The position numbers were made by a program, and so were the translations under genes. DNA of 13,449 bases from an uncultured bacterium (lineage in GTDB: Bacteria > Cyanobacteriota > Vampirovibrionia > Gastranaerophilales > Gastranaerophilaceae): contig CASGAK010000090.1 in assembly GCA_949299435.1 (NCBI GenBank), forward strand, positions 1 to 13,449, read 5' to 3'. Shown here one piece after another: positions 1 through 6,419 of this stretch. A model generated the notes under the pieces. That model was given only the letters and a program-made list of their open reading frames with translations. It made no database searches and was not told the origin of the DNA. Numbering within the stretch: position 1 is the stretch's first letter; each line of letters starts with the position of its first letter.

Positions 1-236
1 GCAATGATATTTAGCTTATTTGAATTGCCATTATCCGCAAATCTTTTTCTAAACTCCTCATCGGGAATTGAATTTTTTTCTAACTGCGAAATATAATTTT
101 GATACTCAGCTATTGCAGAATTAACCCAGGGGGCATTTTTGGTATTAGGATCTGTTTTTAAATTAGCTATAGCTGTACTATACTGATTAATTAACATAGA
201 AGCATCTGAGAGCTTTATAGGTTGCATATAACTCAT
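1..236 (-). CDS. Hypothetical protein, N-terminal part (runs off the left edge)
   Basis: An open frame of 78 complete codons reads leftward from an ATG at 236-234 and leaves the window without a stop. The protein begins MSYMQPIKLSDASMLINQY and continues hydrophilic and probably helical, with no signal peptide, membrane segment or motif I recognise. The start is chosen because AGGAAAGG (minus strand of 243-250) lies 6 nt before it; a second in-frame ATG three codons later has no such site. A TATAAT box at 264-259 would give a leader of about 16 nt. The gene lies 58 bp downstream of the SNF2 gene on the same strand, with no clear terminator between, so partial co-transcription is possible. Function unknown. 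Confidence 0.72.
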   Translation of the reverse strand, partial: MSYMQPIKLSDASMLINQYSTAIANLKTDPNTKNAPWVNSAIAEYQNYISQLEKNSIPDEEFRKRFADNGNSNKLNII

Positions 237-258
237 AACCAACCTTTCCTTTCTTACT

Positions 259-264
259 ATTATA
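259..264 (-). promoter_or_regulatory. Candidate -10 box of the left-edge gene
   Basis: A perfect TATAAT on the minus strand sits 22 nt before the ATG at 236, with a good Shine-Dalgarno sequence between. No convincing -35 hexamer is visible 16-18 nt upstream, so this rests on the -10 alone. Confidence 0.35.
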
Positions 265-294
265 AAAACATTTAGTTATGAAAAATTGCCTATA

Positions 295-3276
295 TTAAGC
301 AGAAAGTGTAAAGATTTCGTAAATTTCTTCATCAGAAAGCTCTGTGATAATCTTTTCGCCTTCATAAACAGCTAAGTCTGCAAGCTCTTTTTTAGATTTT
401 AACATTTCATCAATTTTTTCTTCGAAGGTGCCAAGCGTAATCATACGGTGTACCATAACATTTTTATCCTGACCTATACGATAAGTTCTGTCTGTTGCTT
501 GATCTTCTACAGCAGGATTCCACCACAAATCATAATGTATAACATTCGTTGCACTTGTTAAGTTCAAACCGGTACCCCCGGCTTTCAATGACAATATCAT
601 AATTTTTGCATCATCTTCATTTTGGAACCTTTCAATCAAATCCTCCCTTTGCGGTACAGTCAAAGAACCATGAAAGAATAAAGGTTCCGTATTGCATTCT
701 TCAGCAATTACTTTGCACAAAATATCACCCATTTCCTTATATTGGGTAAAAATAAGTGTTTTTTCATTATTATCCAAAATGCTTTGTACAGTAGAAATAC
801 ATTTATCCATTTTCCCCGAAAGCTCTTTACTGATTTCACCGCCTTTAAGGAACTGGTAAGGGTGATTACAAATCTGCTTGAGGGCGGTAATAAGTTTAAA
901 TATATTACCCCGTCTATTGATACCTGTAAATCCGCTGATTTTTTCCATCATTTCATTTAGAGTTTTTTCATATAAAACAGCTTGAGATTTTGACAGGTAG
1001 CAGTAATCGTTAATAACCATTTTTTCAGGTAGATCTGTGATTACATGTTTATCAGTTTTTAATCGTCTTAATACGAATGGTGAAATAGACATTTTTAGTT
1101 TAGAAGCACGAGAATTTTCTTTAAAACGCTCTATAGGTATAGCATAACTTTTTTGAAAATCTCTAAGACTTCCTAAATACCCTTGATTTATAAAGTCGAA
1201 AATACTCCATAACTCAGTTAATCTGTTTTCAACAGGCGTACCTGTCATTGCAACTTTTACATCGGATTTTAACATCTTAATTGCAAGAGTTTGAGCTGTA
1301 TCTGGGTTTTTGATATTTTGTGCTTCATCTACTATTACCATACCCCAATTTTGTTTTTTCAACTCCTCTACGTCAATTCTCATAATTGCATAAGTCGTTA
1401 AAATCACATCATGTTTAATATCCAGCTGTCTTTCAGAACCATGATATACAACTGCATCTAATGAGGGTGCAAACATCTGTAATTCTTTCATCCAATTACC
1501 CATTAACGTAGTCGGACAAATTACAAGTACTGGTTTAGTTAAATTGCCTTCCTCTTTCATTTTAAGAATAAGGCTTATAACCTGAATTGTCTTACCTAAT
1601 CCCATATCATCAGCCATACACACACCAAAACCTTTAGAAATATTAGTCCAAAGCCATTTTAGTCCTGTCATTTGGTATGGTCGTAATTCTCCTTTTAAGT
1701 CTTTTGGTGGGGTCACATCTACTGGTTTTGTAAAATCTTGTATAATTTTGGCAAATGCACTGTCATAATCAAAATCATATTGATCCAATTGACCAGACAT
1801 TGAAGCATGAATCAGTTCCATTCTTGAAAGTGATTTTAAATTCGCTTTTGCAATCTGCTCAAAGATTTTTTTACTTTCTTCTTTATCTATCAAAACATAT
1901 TTGTTTTTATATTTAATAAGCCCGTTACTGCCTTCTACAAGTTTATTAAATTCTTCCAAAGATATTTTCTCATTACCGATTGCTATTTCATAAGAAAATT
2001 CCAAAATATCGTCCAACGCAATTTTGGAAGAAGAAGTATTATTAAAAATATCTGCTAAATCCTTAGAGCGGGATTCTTTAACTTTTGCATTAATTGAGGC
2101 ACGCGGAATAACTATATTTACAAGTTCTTTCGGTAAAATAACCTCAATTTGGGCTTTTTGAAGATAATATGCTGTCTGTGTAATTATTTTATAGACCTCA
2201 TTTAAATTCAAATCAAGAGCCAATTTTGACTCATCTTCAAAAAGATCTTCTAATTCAGGCATATAACGAATTGCATAATTAAGCTGTTTTTCAACAATCC
2301 TTGAAATATCTGCTGAATTTGCACCGAAAATTTCATCTTTTGTATACAAATCATCGACAAGAACACTCTCTCCTGTTTTACGATTTTTTATATGCACTTT
2401 TAATCTGAACAGCTCATCTTCAATTCTGTCAATTTTAAAGAACGGAATGACATCATATTTACCGAGATACAACTCATCAAACCACTGTGAAAAATTCTCG
2501 GCAATATCAATCCCTTTCATCTGGGCTCTCTGCTCTAAATCCTTTATCATGTAAGTTCCGGATTTTACATCTTTAAATTTATATCCCTTAATTCCCAAGA
2601 ATTTATAAAGCACATAATTCAAATAATTATAGATGAAATCATTCACGAAATTCTTAGGCATTTCACCCTTGATGAATAGATTATCAGGAATATTTTCTTC
2701 AAACTGGTTAATAATTCTTGCCAATTGCTGATTGGATATAATCGGCTCATAGACAATTCTAAACATCTGACCGTGCACTTTTACAGTCGGAATGAAATAT
2801 AATTTTTCAATTAATTTCATTACGAAATGAGTAAGATTATTCATATAAATAAAAGTCGGAGTCACTGCATCTAAATCAATTACATCTCCAAACCCGCCAA
2901 AATAATCCATTACCAAGTCCAAACTCATTGGATATCCGACATAATCACCCATCACTTGAGAGCGAAATCTGAAAAGTGAGCCTTTTGATTTTAAGTAATA
3001 TTCAAAATTATTAGTAGGTGTGACAAAAAATGATAGCTTTTCATTATCGTTTACCAAGAAAAAATTTGTATTTCTTGCAGGTGTATACGGACTCAAAAAA
3101 ACATCTTTAAATTCATCTTCGACAGTCTGATATATAAGACTTAAAGTATAGCGAAAATCTTTATTCTTAAACCCTTCAGGATTTTCTGAAAGATTAAAGA
3201 ACAATTCATCTACGTTATTTTTTTTAAATGAAAAATCAATATCGAAGTTTTTTTGAGTCATAATACCATCTTTCAT
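295..3276 (-). CDS. SNF2-family DNA-dependent ATPase/helicase-like protein with DUF3670-type N-terminal region
   Basis: This 993-aa protein has the full set of SNF2 ATPase motifs: LRPYQMTGLKWLW at 531-543, Walker A DDMGLGKT at 556-563, motif Ia around VICPTT (585-590), DEAQ at 650-653, MTGTP at 677-681, GGTGLNL near 900-906, and the arginine-finger motif QATDRTYRIGQ at 926-936. Residues of about 380-510 (IAIGNEKISLEEFNKLVEG and after) match the DUF3670 pattern that precedes the motor in bacterial SNF2 proteins. The first 370 residues are less recognisable, and no SWIM zinc motif is seen. Such proteins translocate on double-stranded DNA and remodel protein-DNA complexes; the bacterial target is usually unknown. 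The start is uncertain: an ATG at 3261 (MTQKNF) is a possible alternative, and neither has a strong Shine-Dalgarno sequence. It lies 8 nt after gpmI and is probably co-transcribed with it. No restriction or defence partner is nearby. Confidence 0.93.
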   Translation of the reverse strand: MKDGIMTQKNFDIDFSFKKNNVDELFFNLSENPEGFKNKDFRYTLSLIYQTVEDEFKDVFLSPYTPARNTNFFLVNDNEKLSFFVTPTNNFEYYLKSKGSLFRFRSQVMGDYVGYPMSLDLVMDYFGGFGDVIDLDAVTPTFIYMNNLTHFVMKLIEKLYFIPTVKVHGQMFRIVYEPIISNQQLARIINQFEENIPDNLFIKGEMPKNFVNDFIYNYLNYVLYKFLGIKGYKFKDVKSGTYMIKDLEQRAQMKGIDIAENFSQWFDELYLGKYDVIPFFKIDRIEDELFRLKVHIKNRKTGESVLVDDLYTKDEIFGANSADISRIVEKQLNYAIRYMPELEDLFEDESKLALDLNLNEVYKIITQTAYYLQKAQIEVILPKELVNIVIPRASINAKVKESRSKDLADIFNNTSSSKIALDDILEFSYEIAIGNEKISLEEFNKLVEGSNGLIKYKNKYVLIDKEESKKIFEQIAKANLKSLSRMELIHASMSGQLDQYDFDYDSAFAKIIQDFTKPVDVTPPKDLKGELRPYQMTGLKWLWTNISKGFGVCMADDMGLGKTIQVISLILKMKEEGNLTKPVLVICPTTLMGNWMKELQMFAPSLDAVVYHGSERQLDIKHDVILTTYAIMRIDVEELKKQNWGMVIVDEAQNIKNPDTAQTLAIKMLKSDVKVAMTGTPVENRLTELWSIFDFINQGYLGSLRDFQKSYAIPIERFKENSRASKLKMSISPFVLRRLKTDKHVITDLPEKMVINDYCYLSKSQAVLYEKTLNEMMEKISGFTGINRRGNIFKLITALKQICNHPYQFLKGGEISKELSGKMDKCISTVQSILDNNEKTLIFTQYKEMGDILCKVIAEECNTEPLFFHGSLTVPQREDLIERFQNEDDAKIMILSLKAGGTGLNLTSATNVIHYDLWWNPAVEDQATDRTYRIGQDKNVMVHRMITLGTFEEKIDEMLKSKKELADLAVYEGEKIITELSDEEIYEIFTLSA

Positions 3277-3284
3277 ATTCCAAG

Positions 3285-4814
3285 CTACTTTTTAATCAAA
3301 GATTCACAATCCATTTCAGCGGGCTTTTCAATACCCATCAAATCAAGAATTGTAGGTGCAATATTACACAAAGCACCGCTGTCTTTTAACTGAATGTCCT
3401 TTGGAGCGTTAATCAACACGAAAGGAACTTCATTAGTCGTATGAGCAGTCATAGGCTTACCTGTTTCATAATTTACCATTACTTCAGAATTACCATGATC
3501 AGCTGTCAAAAGCATAATTATATCGTGTTTTTTACAAGCATCTGCAATTTTTCCGACGCATTCATCAACGACTTTATCAGCCTTCACAGCAGCCTCTAAT
3601 ACACCGGTATGGCCTACCATATCCGGATTTGCAAAGTTTACCAGTATAAAGCCGTATTTAGGATCATCAATAGCCTTTAATACGTTCTCACAAACTTCTC
3701 TTGCACTCATTTCAGGCTGTAAATCATAAGTTGCCACCTTAGGAGATGCAACTAGTACTCTTGTTTCATTAGCCTGTGGCTCCTCAACTCCGCCATTAAA
3801 GAAAAATGTAACGTGTGCATATTTTTCTGTCTCTGCTGTTCTGAATTGTTTTATACCATTTGCTTCCAAAACATCTCCTAAAATATTAGACATTCTTTCT
3901 TTTCCGAATGCTACAGGGAATGTAAATGTTTCATCATATTCTGTCATACAAACATAGCATAGATTTTTTCTGACGGCTTTTCTTTCAAACCCGTCAAAGT
4001 CAGTGAAATTAACAGCTTTTGAAATTTCTCTTGCTCTATCAGGTCTAAAATTCCAAAAAATTACTGCATCATTATCTTTTATTCTGGAATCAGCATCACC
4101 AATAATTGTAGGTAGAACGAATTCATCATTATTACCTTTTGCATAAGACTGCTTAACAGCTTCCTCGGCAGTAGCTGCCTTTTCTCCTTCGCCCAAAAGT
4201 AATGCGTTATAGGCTTTTTCAATTCTATCCCAACGATTGTCGCGGTCCATTGCATAATATCTGCCCGATACGGTTGCAATCGGTGGAAGGTTATATTTTT
4301 TCAACTCATCTTCAATCGGTTGTAAAAATGTCATTGCACTTTGAGGCGGAGTATCACGACCGTCTAAGAATGCATGTACATAAACTTTTTTAAGCCCGTT
4401 ATCCGCTGCGAGTTTTATTAAAGCTAAAATATGCCCTAGAGCTGAATGCACACCGCCATCTGATGCTAAACCATAGATATGCAATGCACTATCATTTAAT
4501 TTTACATGTTCAACAGCATCTAAAAAAGCCTTTCTTTTAAAGAAATCCCCTGACTTTATAGAATTATTTATTTTTGAAAGCTCTTGATATACAACTCTTC
4601 CTGCACCGAGATTCAAATGTCCCACTTCACTGTTTCCCATTTGTCCTGCAGGAAGCCCTACATATTCACCGTCAGCGTGAATCTTTATAAATTTTTCTTC
4701 TTTTTCCAGCCTATCAACATTAATCGGATTAGCAAGTTTGGTTGCATCGTACTCAGGGTGTGATTTGCTTATACCCCAGCCGTCCATAATACATAATAAA
4801 ACTCTTTGTGTCAT
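3285..4814 (-). CDS. gpmI: 2,3-bisphosphoglycerate-independent phosphoglycerate mutase
   Basis: GpmI interconverts 3- and 2-phosphoglycerate in glycolysis through a phosphoserine intermediate in a cytoplasmic enzyme with two Mn ions. From the ATG at 4814 the protein is 509 aa, the usual family length. Visible active-site elements are MDGWG with Asp11, GQMGNSEVGH with the catalytic Ser62, DGRDTPP at 151-157, NPDMVGHTG with Asp398 and His402, TADHGN at 437-442, and TAHT with His458. An in-frame ATG 20 codons upstream (4874) is rejected because the residues it adds do not fit the family and because AGAAGGG lies 6 nt before 4814. A promoter with an extended -10 lies at 4852-4880. The gene is followed after 8 nt by the SNF2 gene. 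Confidence 0.97.
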   Translation of the reverse strand: MTQRVLLCIMDGWGISKSHPEYDATKLANPINVDRLEKEEKFIKIHADGEYVGLPAGQMGNSEVGHLNLGAGRVVYQELSKINNSIKSGDFFKRKAFLDAVEHVKLNDSALHIYGLASDGGVHSALGHILALIKLAADNGLKKVYVHAFLDGRDTPPQSAMTFLQPIEDELKKYNLPPIATVSGRYYAMDRDNRWDRIEKAYNALLLGEGEKAATAEEAVKQSYAKGNNDEFVLPTIIGDADSRIKDNDAVIFWNFRPDRAREISKAVNFTDFDGFERKAVRKNLCYVCMTEYDETFTFPVAFGKERMSNILGDVLEANGIKQFRTAETEKYAHVTFFFNGGVEEPQANETRVLVASPKVATYDLQPEMSAREVCENVLKAIDDPKYGFILVNFANPDMVGHTGVLEAAVKADKVVDECVGKIADACKKHDIIMLLTADHGNSEVMVNYETGKPMTAHTTNEVPFVLINAPKDIQLKDSGALCNIAPTILDLMGIEKPAEMDCESLIKK

Positions 4815-4820
4815 AAATAT

Positions 4821-4827
4821 CCCTTCT
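4821..4827 (-). promoter_or_regulatory. Shine-Dalgarno site fixing the gpmI start
   Basis: AGAAGGG on the minus strand, 6 nt before the ATG at 4814, sets the GpmI start at MTQRVLL rather than at the in-frame ATG 60 nt upstream. Confidence 0.8.
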
Positions 4828-4851
4828 TTTATATTTCGTACTATGGTAAAA

Positions 4852-4880
4852 ATTTTATCAAGAACATAATTCAATTACAA
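4852..4880 (-). promoter_or_regulatory. Candidate sigma-70 promoter for gpmI and the SNF2 gene
   Basis: On the minus strand, TTGTAA (4880-4875), a 17-nt spacer and TAAAAT (4857-4852) preceded by TG one base upstream form an extended -10 promoter. Predicted transcription start is near 4845, about 30 nt before the gpmI ATG. It lies downstream of the hairpin cluster at 4892-5004, so that cluster would not be part of this transcript. Confidence 0.55.
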
Positions 4881-4891
4881 GAGCTAATTCA

Positions 4892-5004
4892 AAAGCAGAC
4901 CTCCGCCACCTGCCAGCCTTACTCTCATAAGTCTGCTCTGTGGCAAGCCTCTTTAATATGCCACCACTAAGTAAGTCTAGCTCTCATATCTTATCGCTAG
5001 ACTT
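4892..5004 (-). ncRNA. Unassigned multi-hairpin structured element (3' UTR, terminator or small RNA)
   Basis: Three consecutive hairpins follow the pilin stop by about 12 nt. Hairpin 1 pairs AAGTCTAGC (5004-4996) with GCTAGACTT (4981-4973), 9 bp with a 14-nt loop. Hairpin 2 pairs GTGGCA (4964-4959) with TGCCAC (4945-4940). Hairpin 3 pairs 4939-4929 with 4902-4892: 11 bp as minus-strand RNA including two G-U pairs, which would be C-A mismatches on the other strand. This favours transcription on the minus strand. The stretch 4894-4964 is clearly richer in GC than its surroundings. Hairpin 3 ends in a short run of T, so it may terminate the pilin transcript. I could not match it to tRNA, SRP RNA, T-box or the common riboswitch cores. 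Confidence 0.5.
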
Positions 5005-5015
5005 TCTCAAACAAA

Positions 5016-5693
5016 CTAAGGAAGATCTTTGAAAAAATCTTTTTCATAAAGAGCTTTTACAGTACACCCCATTCCATTATAAGCACTTGTTGTATTCTCT
5101 AAAGAGCAAAAATCTTCTTGCTCATACAAAGTATTATCTGCACCCATTGGTACGATTACACCGACTGAACCTTTATTTTGCACTGCAAATGCAAACAAAT
5201 CATGTCCTAAAAGATTTGGACCTTTATTTCTGCCATTAACATCTATACTTATAATTATATTTTGATCAGATGAACGTCTTTCAAAAGCAATTAAAGCACC
5301 GTCGATCGTATAAAATTGCCCGTCATCAAAAGCTGATGAGTTTAAATATGCGGTTTTGGTATAATTTTTATACTTATAATCAGTTTGAGCTCTAGGAAAA
5401 CAATTTTCATCATCAGTTCCCAATTCACAAATTTTAACCGACTTATAAAAACGTGAAAACTTATCAACAATCTGATAATTAGACTCCATCATACACTCTG
5501 TCGTTGTACATATATCGTTTAAAATCATAAAATTCAAAGCCTGCGTTAAAAGTGAATATTGTTTTTTAAAAGCAGCTTCAAGCTCTTTATTTTTCGCATT
5601 ATTAACTAAACTTGGCAATGTCATTGCCGCGACTACTCCGATTATACCAATTGTTATAAGCACCTCAGACAACGTGAATCCTTTTAATTTCAT
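5016..5693 (-). CDS. Type IV pilin-like / pseudopilin protein
   Basis: This 225-aa protein starts with a class III prepilin signal: a short basic leader MKLKG, then FTLSEVLITIGIIGVVAAMT. Prepilin peptidase would cleave between Gly5 and Phe6, leaving Glu10 as Glu+5 of the mature protein, followed by the hydrophobic helix that anchors it in the membrane and packs the filament core. The rest is a soluble head with six cysteines (62, 67, 89, 98, 196, 210), possibly three disulfides. A DVNGRNKGPNLLGHD motif at about 151-165 resembles a calcium-binding loop and is one I associate with pilin-like families of gut Vampirovibrionia. AGGGG lies 5 nt before the ATG. No assembly ATPase, platform protein or peptidase gene is near, so it is a solitary pilin whose filament or role cannot be named. 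Its promoter is shared divergently with the XRE gene. Confidence 0.9.
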   Translation of the reverse strand: MKLKGFTLSEVLITIGIIGVVAAMTLPSLVNNAKNKELEAAFKKQYSLLTQALNFMILNDICTTTECMMESNYQIVDKFSRFYKSVKICELGTDDENCFPRAQTDYKYKNYTKTAYLNSSAFDDGQFYTIDGALIAFERRSSDQNIIISIDVNGRNKGPNLLGHDLFAFAVQNKGSVGVIVPMGADNTLYEQEDFCSLENTTSAYNGMGCTVKALYEKDFFKDLP

Positions 5694-5735
5694 ATATTCC
5701 CCTATTATTTATAATTTATAACTTATACTTTAAAC

Positions 5736-5760
5736 CTTATAACACAATAGAAGTTATAAG
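5736..5760. promoter_or_regulatory. Inverted repeat, candidate operator between pilin and XRE genes
   Basis: CTTATAAC (5736-5743) and GTTATAAG (5753-5760) form an 8-bp perfect inverted repeat with a 9-nt gap. The left arm covers the pilin -10 box and the right arm overlaps its -35. A near-copy, TTTATAAC, lies at 5715-5722, 21 nt (about two helical turns) from the left arm. The position is that of a dimer operator; the adjacent XRE protein is the obvious candidate, which is inference. Confidence 0.5.
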
Positions 5761-5764
5761 TCAA
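5736..5764 (-). promoter_or_regulatory. Sigma-70 promoter of the pilin gene
   Basis: On the minus strand TTGACT (5764-5759), a 17-nt spacer and TATAAG (5741-5736) form a strong consensus-like promoter. Transcription would start near 5729 and give a leader of about 36 nt. Confidence 0.65.
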
Positions 5765-5770
5765 ACTTTG

Positions 5771-5776
5771 TATAAT
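5771..5776 (+). promoter_or_regulatory. -10 box of the XRE gene, 8 nt before its ATG
   Basis: A perfect TATAAT ends 8 nt before the ATG at 5785, so transcription would begin at or next to the start codon and the mRNA would be essentially leaderless. No Shine-Dalgarno sequence is present. No good -35 is visible, as expected if the gene needs an activator or is weakly expressed. Confidence 0.5.
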
Positions 5777-5784
5777 TATTACTT

Positions 5785-6006
5785 ATGAACAAACAGGAAT
5801 TATTAAAAAAATTTGGCAAAAACGTCAAAATAGAGAGAATAAAAAAGGATTTAACGCAAGAGCAGTTATCTGTTATTTTGAACGTTAATCAAAATTATAT
5901 AGCCTGCATTGAATGCGGCAGGCAAAACATGTCACTTGGGAAAATATTAGAACTTGCGAACGCACTGGAAATAGACATTGAAACACTGTTAAAATTTAAA
6001 GATTAA
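5785..6006 (+). CDS. XRE-family helix-turn-helix transcriptional regulator
   Basis: A 73-aa protein that is almost entirely one Cro/CI-type HTH domain. The pattern GKNVKIERIKKDLTQEQLSV (residues 11-30), then LNVNQNYIACIECGRQNMSL and LELANALEIDIETLL, is typical of XRE proteins, with the recognition helix around residues 35-45. There is no extra sensor or peptidase domain, so it probably binds DNA as a dimer without a ligand domain. It is divergent from the pilin gene across a 91-bp gap containing an inverted repeat, suggesting autoregulation and control of the pilin. There is no Shine-Dalgarno sequence, and a TATAAT lies 8 nt upstream, so a leaderless mRNA is likely. Its stop overlaps the convergent yjbQ-like gene by 4 bp. 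Confidence 0.88.
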   Translation: MNKQELLKKFGKNVKIERIKKDLTQEQLSVILNVNQNYIACIECGRQNMSLGKILELANALEIDIETLLKFKD

Positions 6007-6419
6007 TATACAATTTGTACATATACAGTACGAGTGCGGGCTTTATTATCAAAATCAATAAGGACAATTTGCTGCCATTGTCCCAGCTGCAGTGCACCGT
6101 CAATAAGCGGTACCATTGTACTGTTTCCGACAACAGATGCTCTTATATGAGCGTAGCCGTTACCATCATGCCAGGTGTCATCATGATGATAATTAGAATT
6201 GACAGATGCAATTTTATCCAAAGCCTCAGGTAAGTCTTTTAAAAGTCCGGGCTCATATTCAATGTTTGTAATTGACACTGTACTACCTGCCACATAGACA
6301 TGAACAACTGCATTCTGCAAATTATGCAGATACACTGAGTTTTGAACATTCTGAGTAATATCAATTATTTGAGTATTACCTTTTGTATGCACAGTAAATT
6401 TTTCATTAATTATCGTCAT
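6003..6419 (-). CDS. YjbQ/UPF0047 family protein (secondary thiamine-phosphate synthase type)
   Basis: This 138-aa protein spans the whole UPF0047 fold. Conserved stretches are VHVYVAGSTVSITNIEYEP (about 39-57), HHDDTWHDGNGYAHIRAS at 78-95, VPLIDGALQLGQWQQIVLID at about 103-122 and the RTRTVYVQI end. The closely spaced His, Asp and Asn residues form the presumed active site. Family members trimerise; E. coli YjbQ has weak thiamine-phosphate synthase activity, but the true role of the family is unsettled. The ATG overlaps the stop of the upstream amidohydrolase-like gene as ATGA (6416-6419), indicating translational coupling; AAGG lies 8 nt upstream. The two proteins may therefore act together. 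The stop shares bases with the stop of the convergent XRE gene. Confidence 0.9.
   Translation of the reverse strand: MTIINEKFTVHTKGNTQIIDITQNVQNSVYLHNLQNAVVHVYVAGSTVSITNIEYEPGLLKDLPEALDKIASVNSNYHHDDTWHDGNGYAHIRASVVGNSTMVPLIDGALQLGQWQQIVLIDFDNKARTRTVYVQIVY

Noticed and set aside
295..3276. SNF2 protein as part of a phage-defence system
   Set aside because: Its neighbours are gpmI and a small unknown gene; no nuclease, methyltransferase or other defence component is in the window.
4815..4874. N-terminal extension of GpmI from the ATG at 4874
   Set aside because: The added residues do not match the family, and the extension covers the predicted promoter -10 and the Shine-Dalgarno site of the true start.
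4892..5004. Integron attC site or known structured RNA (tRNA, SRP RNA, T-box, common riboswitches)
   Set aside because: The hairpins are separate and not one long imperfect palindrome, the GTTRRRY/RYYYAAC ends of attC are absent, and I see none of the conserved cores of the RNA classes I checked from memory.
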